DNA from: Planifilum fulgidum
GTDB lineage: Bacteria; Bacillota; Bacilli; Thermoactinomycetales; DSM-44946
DNA: 48,260 nucleotides
Direction of reading: 5' to 3'
Assembly (NCBI RefSeq): GCF_900113175.1
Contig: NZ_FOOK01000027.1
Span: forward strand, 1-48,260
The translations under genes and the position numbers were made by a program. Under the pieces are notes generated by a model. It was given only the letters and a program-made list of their open reading frames with translations. It did no database searches and was not told the DNA's origin. Of the stretch, positions 42,875-48,260 are shown piece after piece (position 1 is the first letter of the stretch; each line of letters begins with the position of its first letter).

Positions 42875-44248
42875 TTATCCCGACTTTCCGGCCGTCTGCG
42901 CAATCGCCGGAGCCTGTTCCCTTTTGGACTTGGGAAGAAGCAGGTTGAGCAGGATGCCGACGATGGTCGCCAAGGCCATCCCCTCCACCTCGAAATGAAT
43001 CCCCGCAAATTTCAGGGCGGCCCCGCCGACTCCGATCACCAGGACGACGGAGGCGATCACCAGATTGCGGCGGTCGCCGAAATCCACCTTGTCGTCCACC
43101 AGCATGCGCAATCCCGCCGAGGCGATGATCCCGAACAGGAGGATGGAAACGCCTCCCATCACGGCGGACGGAATCGTGGAGATCAGGGCCGAGAGCTTGC
43201 CGATGAAGGCGAAGCTGCAGGCGAGGAGCGCCGCGCCGCCGATCACGTAGACGCTGAAAATGCGGGTGATCGCCATCACCCCGATGTTCTCCCCGTAGGT
43301 GGTGTTGGGCGGTCCCCCGATGAGAGCGGCGATGGAGGTGGCCAGCCCGTCGCCGAGGAGGGAGCGGTGGAGTCCCGGATCCTTGGCGAGATCCCGGTTC
43401 ATGATGCCGCTGGTCACCATCAGGTGGCCGATGTGTTCCGCCAAGGTGACGAGGGCGACCGGAACGATGACCAGCGCCGCTTTCCAGGAGAGGGTCGGGG
43501 TGTCAAAGGAGGGCAGAGCAAACCAATCCGCCTCCTTCACCGGCGTGAAGTCCACCAACCCGGCCGCGGCCGCCACCCCGTATCCCCCGACGATGCCGAT
43601 CAACACCGGGATCAGGTTCCAAAATCCCCGGAAAAAGATGCTGGCGACGATGGCGATGGCCAGGGTGGCCAGGGCGACGGCAAAATGTTTCAGGGAGTAC
43701 ACCTTCAGAGTGACCGTCCCCGCCTCCGTGTCCACGTTTTCCACGGTTCCGGGCAGGGAGTGGAATCCTTCCACGGTTTTCGGCAATTCCCGCGTCACCT
43801 GTTCCGTGCTGGCCATGTCGACGGCCACCCCGGCCAATGCGAGGCCGATCACGATCACCACCGATCCGATCACCACCGGCGGCAGCAGATGGTGGAGCCA
43901 GCCCACACCGAACCGGTAGATCAAGAGCGCGACCACGCCGTATACCAGCCCGGCCAGGAAACAGCCGAACAGGGCCGCCCCCGTTCCCTCCGTCTGGGAC
44001 ACGGTGATGATCGGAACGATGAAGGCGAAGGAGGAACCCAAATAGGCGGGGATTTTCCCCCGGGTCACGATCAGATACGTCAAGGTGCCGATTCCGCTGG
44101 ATAGAAGCGCCACCGCCGGGTTGAGACCGGTCAGGACGGGGACCAGAATCGTCGCGCCGAACATCGCAAAAAGGTGCTGCAAGCTGAGCGCCAGCCACTG
44201 AAGCGGCCTCGGCCGCTCGTGGACATCCATCACAATCCGCTTGTTCAT
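42875..44248 (-). CDS. pyrP: Uracil permease (NCS2 family)
   Basis: Uracil:proton symporter that supplies the salvage route, 457 residues and about 14 helices. Motifs: LSLQHLFAMFGATILVPVLT near residue 20-40, AYLGSSFAFIVPI in the first half, and the family signature area GENIGVMAITRIFSVYVIGG near residue 300-320. ATG 44248 is eight bases after AGGAGG and is preferred to ATG 44254, three bases after it. It lies between two PyrR attenuators in the pyrR-pyrP-pyrB order of Bacillus. Confidence 0.95.
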   Translation of the reverse strand: MNKRIVMDVHERPRPLQWLALSLQHLFAMFGATILVPVLTGLNPAVALLSSGIGTLTYLIVTRGKIPAYLGSSFAFIVPIITVSQTEGTGAALFGCFLAGLVYGVVALLIYRFGVGWLHHLLPPVVIGSVVIVIGLALAGVAVDMASTEQVTRELPKTVEGFHSLPGTVENVDTEAGTVTLKVYSLKHFAVALATLAIAIVASIFFRGFWNLIPVLIGIVGGYGVAAAAGLVDFTPVKEADWFALPSFDTPTLSWKAALVIVPVALVTLAEHIGHLMVTSGIMNRDLAKDPGLHRSLLGDGLATSIAALIGGPPNTTYGENIGVMAITRIFSVYVIGGAALLACSFAFIGKLSALISTIPSAVMGGVSILLFGIIASAGLRMLVDDKVDFGDRRNLVIASVVLVIGVGGAALKFAGIHFEVEGMALATIVGILLNLLLPKSKREQAPAIAQTAGKSG

Positions 44249-44268
44249 GCACATCGCCTCCTGTCATG

Positions 44269-45018
<750 letters not shown>

Positions 45019-45035
45019 TGGTTTTCCTTCAATGG

Positions 45036-45064
45036 ATTATCTCCGACAGCGGGCCCGTTGTCAA
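45036..45064 (-). promoter_or_regulatory. Promoter of the pyr operon
   Basis: On the minus strand TTGACA (45059-45064) and GATAAT (45036-45041) with a 17-base spacer. It begins 22 bases after the rluD stop and would start transcription near 45029, just before the first PyrR loop. No terminator was seen between rluD and this promoter, so read-through from rluD is possible. Confidence 0.85.
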
Positions 45065-45085
45065 GACGGAATTTCATCCAATCCT

Positions 45086-46021
45086 TTACAGGGACTCGGC
45101 CCGCAGTTGGGAGAGAAGCCGCTCCATGTCCTCGGGCAATTCCGCCTCCAAACGGATCCACTCGCCCGTCCGCGGGTGTTCAAAACCGAGAACCCGGGCA
45201 TGAAGAGCCTGTCCCCGGATCGGGTAGCGGCTTTTTTTCGGACCGTAGACGAGATCCCCGATGAGCGGATGACCGATATATTGCATGTGCACCCGAATCT
45301 GGTGGGTTCGTCCGGTCTCAAGGCGGCATTCGATCAGGGTGGCGTCCTTGAACCGTTCCCGGACCACGAAGTGGGTCACTGCCCGCTTCCCCGTCCGGTG
45401 CACCACCGCCATGCGCTGCCGGTGGTGGGGATCCCGTCCGATCGGCGCGTCCACCGTGCCCCGATCGTGGGGAATCTCGTGGTGAACCACCGCCGTGTAG
45501 ATCCGCTCCACCCGGTGCGCCTTCAACTGGGCGGCAAGGGCCTGGTGCGCCTGATCATTTTTCGCCGCCATGATCAGGCCGGAGGTATCCTTGTCGATCC
45601 GGTGCACGATCCCCGGGCGGAACACCCCGCCAATGCCGGACAGGTCCTTGCAATGGGCCAGCAGGGCATTCACCAACGTCCCGCGGGGATTGCCCGGCGC
45701 CGGATGAACCACCATTCCGCGGGGTTTGTTAACCACGATGACGTCCTGATCCTCGTAGCGGATGTCCAGGGGAATCGCTTCCGGCTCGATATGTATCTCT
45801 TCCACCGGGGGAACGGATAAAGCCACCGTCTCCCCTTCCTTCAACCGGTAATTGACCTTGACCTCGCGTCCGTCCACCCGGACGCGGCCGGCGCGGATCC
45901 AGGCCTGGACCATCATCCGGGACCAGGTCACGCCGTCGAGGGAAACCAGCCATTTGTCGATCCGCTGGCCGTTTCCCCCTTCATCCACTGTCCAATGTCG
46001 CCATTCTTCCCCTTCCGTCAA
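45086..46021 (-). CDS. RluA-family pseudouridine synthase (RluD/YlyB type)
   Basis: Isomerises specific uridines in 23S rRNA. 311 residues: N-terminal S4 RNA-binding domain (residues 15-75, GQRIDKWLVSLDGVTWSRMM, AGRVRVDGREVK), then the catalytic domain with HRIDKDTSGLIMAAKN holding the catalytic D, VVHHEIPHDRGTVDAPIGR, and TGRTHQIRVHMQYIGHPLIG. The start is TTG 46021, overlapping the lspA stop (TTGA). The lspA-ylyB-pyrR order is the same as in Bacillus subtilis. Confidence 0.95.
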   Translation of the reverse strand: MTEGEEWRHWTVDEGGNGQRIDKWLVSLDGVTWSRMMVQAWIRAGRVRVDGREVKVNYRLKEGETVALSVPPVEEIHIEPEAIPLDIRYEDQDVIVVNKPRGMVVHPAPGNPRGTLVNALLAHCKDLSGIGGVFRPGIVHRIDKDTSGLIMAAKNDQAHQALAAQLKAHRVERIYTAVVHHEIPHDRGTVDAPIGRDPHHRQRMAVVHRTGKRAVTHFVVRERFKDATLIECRLETGRTHQIRVHMQYIGHPLIGDLVYGPKKSRYPIRGQALHARVLGFEHPRTGEWIRLEAELPEDMERLLSQLRAESL

Positions 46022-46500
46022 CGTCCGTCCCTCACTTCAGAGAATCGATTGCCGGTTTCCTTGGCCGGATTTTTGATCATGTCCAGAACAAACAGGGCCA
46101 CACCGATGACGATCGCCGAATCGGCCACGTTGAAGATCGGGTAATTGATCAGTTTAAAGTCCAGAAAATCCACCACTTCCCCCATCCGGACCCGGTCGAT
46201 CAGGTTGCCGATGGCCCCGCCGAGAATCAGGGAAAAGGACCAGGAAGCCAAGGGGCGCTCCCGGCGGAATACCCACAAATAATAGATGAGGACCGCCACC
46301 ACGATCAATGTGACGGGAATGAACAACCATTGCTGATCTTGCAGGATCCCGAACGCAGCCCCCCGATTGCGATGCGACGTAATGTAAAAAATCCCGTCCA
46401 CCACGGGAATCGATTCATAAAGATGCATCCGTTCGAGAACCAGCCATTTTGTCACCTGATCGAGCAGGAGAACCGCCAGAGCAATTCCGTAATACCTCAA
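46018..46500 (-). CDS. lspA: Lipoprotein signal peptidase (signal peptidase II)
   Basis: Aspartyl protease that cuts signal peptides from diacylated prolipoproteins in the membrane. 160 residues with four membrane helices; catalytic aspartates in the conserved blocks GGAIGNLIDRVRMGEVVDFL and FNVADSAIVIG, and the NRGAAFGIL block. TTG 46500 lies eight bases after GGGGAGG and begins at the usual place (RYYGIALAVLLLDQVTKW follows). GTG 46521 is a longer option. It overlaps the next gene by four bases. Confidence 0.95.
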   Translation of the reverse strand: MRYYGIALAVLLLDQVTKWLVLERMHLYESIPVVDGIFYITSHRNRGAAFGILQDQQWLFIPVTLIVVAVLIYYLWVFRRERPLASWSFSLILGGAIGNLIDRVRMGEVVDFLDFKLINYPIFNVADSAIVIGVALFVLDMIKNPAKETGNRFSEVRDGR

Positions 46501-46550
46501 AGCAGAATGCCTCCCCGCCACCTTTCAATAACTGCCTCGCGCTCCCTTAA

Positions 46551-46580
46551 ATTTTAGCACAGGCCTCCCCCGGGGAACAA
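46551..46580 (-). promoter_or_regulatory. Candidate promoter of lspA-rluD
   Basis: On the minus strand TTGTTC (46575-46580), an 18-base spacer and TAAAAT (46551-46556) with an upstream TG at the extended -10 position. Confidence 0.5.
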
Positions 46581-46658
46581 CAGGCGACGGGAAGACCGCC
46601 CGGAGTCGGCGCCCCCCGTTGCGTTTTGGAAGCAGGAAGGGGGGCGAATCCGGACCCG

Positions 46659-47372
46659 CTAGACCCGGTTCCAGCCTTCATCCCCCTTTTCCTCCTCGTT
46701 TTCGGCGGCCCGGTCATGGGCGCGATTGCGGGTGATTTCCGGAAGGGGCTGGTGGCTGCGGCCCGTCAGATCGGCGACGGCCACCGCCTCCAGATCGTCC
46801 ACATATCCCCTCCTTTCATCCGGATCGATGTGGAGCTGATTGTAGTCTTTCCCCTCCGGATACATGTCCGGGGGATTGGAGGTCCCGTACCTCTCCACAT
46901 CCTGCCAGGAGTCCTCGGCATCGTACATGGTGCGATCCAGTCCGTCGTAACTGTGTTCCCCGAAGGGCGGATGGATCACCTTCTCCTCCACCGGCCTCCT
47001 TTTCGAGACCGTCCGCTCCGGTTCATGCTCCACGCAGTAAGCCGTCTCCGGCACCGCCTCCAGCCGTTCCACCGGAATTTCGCGGCCGCACGCCGCACAA
47101 ATGCCGTATTCCCCTCTCTCCATCCGGTCCAGCGCCTGATTGATCCTTTTGAGCCGGGTTTCGTCTTCCTCGTTCAGGGCCAGATCCTTCCCGCGCTCGT
47201 ACAGCTCCGTTCCGATGTCCCCGGGATGGTTGTCGTAACCGGACAGTTCCCCGATGGATTCGTTCATGCCTTGTTCCAGGCCGAAATTTCGGTTTTTCTT
47301 CAGCCGCTCTTCCAGGCGCCGCTTTTCCTCGAGCAGCTGGTTTCGGAGCTTCAGCCGCTGCGCTTCCGTCAT
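46659..47372 (-). CDS. TraR/DksA-type zinc-finger protein, YteA-like
   Basis: A 237-residue protein of the YteA group. The N-terminal coiled coil (residues 3-95, TEAQRLKLRNQLLEEKRRLE to RINQALDRMERGEYG) leads into a zinc finger with C-A-A-C (GICAACGREIP) and then C-x2-H (AYCVEHEP), so the fourth ligand may be His rather than Cys. A 120-residue acidic tail with Asp, Glu and Tyr follows. DksA-like proteins bind the RNA polymerase secondary channel, but YteA's role is not known and the DksA acidic tip motif is not evident. GGAGGAG precedes ATG. It follows the DUF5665 gene by 19 bases. Confidence 0.9.
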   Translation of the reverse strand: MTEAQRLKLRNQLLEEKRRLEERLKKNRNFGLEQGMNESIGELSGYDNHPGDIGTELYERGKDLALNEEDETRLKRINQALDRMERGEYGICAACGREIPVERLEAVPETAYCVEHEPERTVSKRRPVEEKVIHPPFGEHSYDGLDRTMYDAEDSWQDVERYGTSNPPDMYPEGKDYNQLHIDPDERRGYVDDLEAVAVADLTGRSHQPLPEITRNRAHDRAAENEEEKGDEGWNRV

Positions 47373-47391
47373 CCGTCGCTCCTCCTTCTGG

Positions 47392-47715
47392 TCAGTATCG
47401 GATTCCGTCCAACTCCAGCTGGGCCTGCACGATTTTGACGATTTCCGCGATAAAATCCCCGATGATGGGCAGATTGAGCGCCCCCAGTTTCTGCAATCCG
47501 TAGATGATCGTTGCCGTAAACAGGGTGACTCCGATGGCGATTCCCACCCCCCGGGCGATGCCGGCGACGATGTTGATCAGAATCAATCGACGGGGGCGAT
47601 TCAACAACTGAATATATTCTGCGATTTCACCCATCTCCATCTGGCGGGCAATCCGCTTCAGCCGTTCATCGATCCGGCGCATCCACTCTTCCAGTTCCTT
47701 TTCATCGCCGCCCAT
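47392..47715 (-). CDS. DUF5665-type small membrane protein
   Basis: A 107-residue protein: a charged amphipathic N terminus (EKELEEWMRRIDERLKRIAR, residues 4-23), then one or two membrane segments (LILINIVAGIARGVGIAIG and LFTATIIYGL, about 44-75), then LGALNLPIIGDFIAEIVKIV. The layout matches DUF5665, of unknown function, found in many Bacilli. ATG 47715 lies eight bases after AAGGGGG; a GTG about 66 bases upstream is also possible. It probably shares a transcript with the YteA-like gene. Confidence 0.8.
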   Translation of the reverse strand: MGGDEKELEEWMRRIDERLKRIARQMEMGEIAEYIQLLNRPRRLILINIVAGIARGVGIAIGVTLFTATIIYGLQKLGALNLPIIGDFIAEIVKIVQAQLELDGIRY

Positions 47716-47934
47716 TCCGATTTCCCCCTTGAGTTCTTCCTTAGATTTCCCCGTTTTCACGGGTTTTTTCCGCGGGATGTCACCGCCAAATATCTCCGCT
47801 CCCCGGTCCGCCCGATGAAAAGGACGGATGAAAGGAGGAATCTGGTCAGAGACCTTCTTCCGAAAAACTTTGAAAATCCGCCCTCTTCCGCATCTTTCGC
47901 TTTCCCGGGCGGCCCTCTCCTCATCAAAGGAAAA
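47716..47934. other. Intergenic region left of the right-hand IS
   Basis: About 220 bases that should hold the promoter of the DUF5665 gene on the minus strand. I see no convincing promoter and no gene. Confidence 0.5.
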
Positions 47935-47959
47935 CACCCCCTTCCATGAGAAGGGGGTG
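47935..47959. other. Hairpin at the right-hand IS border
   Basis: CACCCCCTTC, loop CATGA and GAAGGGGGTG form a perfect 10-bp stem directly upstream of a second hairpin. It may belong to the host DUF5665 upstream region or to the end of the IS. Confidence 0.5.
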
Positions 47960-47960
47960 A

Positions 47961-47994
47961 GGCTGTTGACAAAGAAGGGTCAACAGCCTTTTTT
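47961..47994 (+). terminator. Terminator-like hairpin upstream of the right-hand transposase
   Basis: GGCTGTTGAC and GTCAACAGCC form a 10-bp stem with an eight-base loop, followed by six T residues. It ends 41 bases before the transposase start. Such hairpins often guard IS elements from outside transcription. Confidence 0.75.
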
Positions 47995-48035
47995 GTTGAA
48001 TTCGGAATAAAACAATTCCGAAGGAAGGTTTTTAT

Positions 48036-48260
48036 ATGTTCAGGACGAACCCATCTAGGGAATTTCAACCCGAAACAGTCAACATAGAAGACCTTGTTCC
48101 CCAAGATCACTTGCTTAGAAAAATCAATGAAACCATCGACTTTTCGTTTATCGCGGAAAAATGCCGCCCCTTGTATTGTCAAGATAATGGGCGTCCTTGC
48201 ATCGATCCGGTCATGCTGTTCAAAATGCTTTTGATCGGTTATTTGTACGGAATTCGTTCG
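48036..48260 (+). CDS. IS1182-like transposase, N-terminal part, cut by the window edge
   Basis: 75 codons are visible from ATG 48036, behind GAAGGAAGG, and the frame is still open at the end of the window. The sequence (QPETVNIEDLVPQDHLLRKI, FIAEKCRPLY, then CIDPVMLFKMLLIGYLYGIRS in part) matches the N-terminal DUF772-type domain of IS1182/IS5-like DDE transposases. AT-rich relative to the neighbouring genes. The catalytic domain lies beyond the window. Confidence 0.85.
   Translation, partial: MFRTNPSREFQPETVNIEDLVPQDHLLRKINETIDFSFIAEKCRPLYCQDNGRPCIDPVMLFKMLLIGYLYGIRS

Overview
The window looks like a chromosomal segment of a GC-rich, probably thermophilic member of the Bacilli, perhaps near Thermoactinomycetaceae such as Planifilum. 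That placement is inferred, not shown. It rests on strong AGGAGG ribosome sites, a Bacillus-type pyrimidine operon with three PyrR attenuators, RqcH, LspA-RluD, a YteA-type zinc finger and paired SMR pumps. Most genes have GC-rich third codon positions. The exceptions are the left 3.8 kb, the intergenic region around 34.5 kb and the right edge, which are AT-rich or carry insertion sequences.

Left edge (1-3850): an IS701-family element with 11-bp inverted ends, whose transposase is split by a -1 frame change at an A6G heptamer, lies in a fragment of a polymorphic-toxin module. To its right are an AT-rich presumed immunity gene and a multidomain toxin gene on the minus strand. The toxin has a Flp-type prepilin motif at its N terminus, a pre-toxin-like middle and a BECR/EndoU-like C-terminal nuclease candidate. 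An identical 88-bp stretch occurs in the toxin gene and beside the IS, so the IS probably sits in an orphan toxin cassette. This is the most novel-looking part of the window.

3881-11600: an acyl-CoA ligase / acyl-CoA dehydrogenase / MerR operon with a clear operator-promoter, then dapF and a Ca2+-type P-ATPase. 11687-17453: a NarL-type two-component pair and a three-gene ABC-2 export system, with a frameshifted small gene between them. 17605-22845: rqcH, a macrodomain protein, an OPT transporter and a PqqD-like protein. 22890-24346 has no intact gene but holds a decayed OmpR-type response regulator. 24347-28355: a VOC protein, a sarcosine-oxidase-like flavoenzyme and a B12-binding radical SAM protein.

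28365-34460: a gene-poor stretch with an orphan promoter, then a MerR / SMR / SMR drug-efflux operon (one SMR protein has an extra N-terminal domain), an MFS pump broken by a one-base poly-T deletion, and a DASS-family anion symporter. 34755-45064: the complete pyr transcription unit on the minus strand, pyrR-pyrP-pyrB-pyrC-carA-carB-pyrF-pyrE, with one strong promoter and PyrR-dependent attenuators before pyrR, pyrP and pyrB. pyrK and pyrD are absent from their usual place between carB and pyrF. Upstream lie rluD, lspA, a DksA/TraR-type protein and a DUF5665 membrane protein. The window ends inside an IS1182-like transposase preceded by two hairpins.
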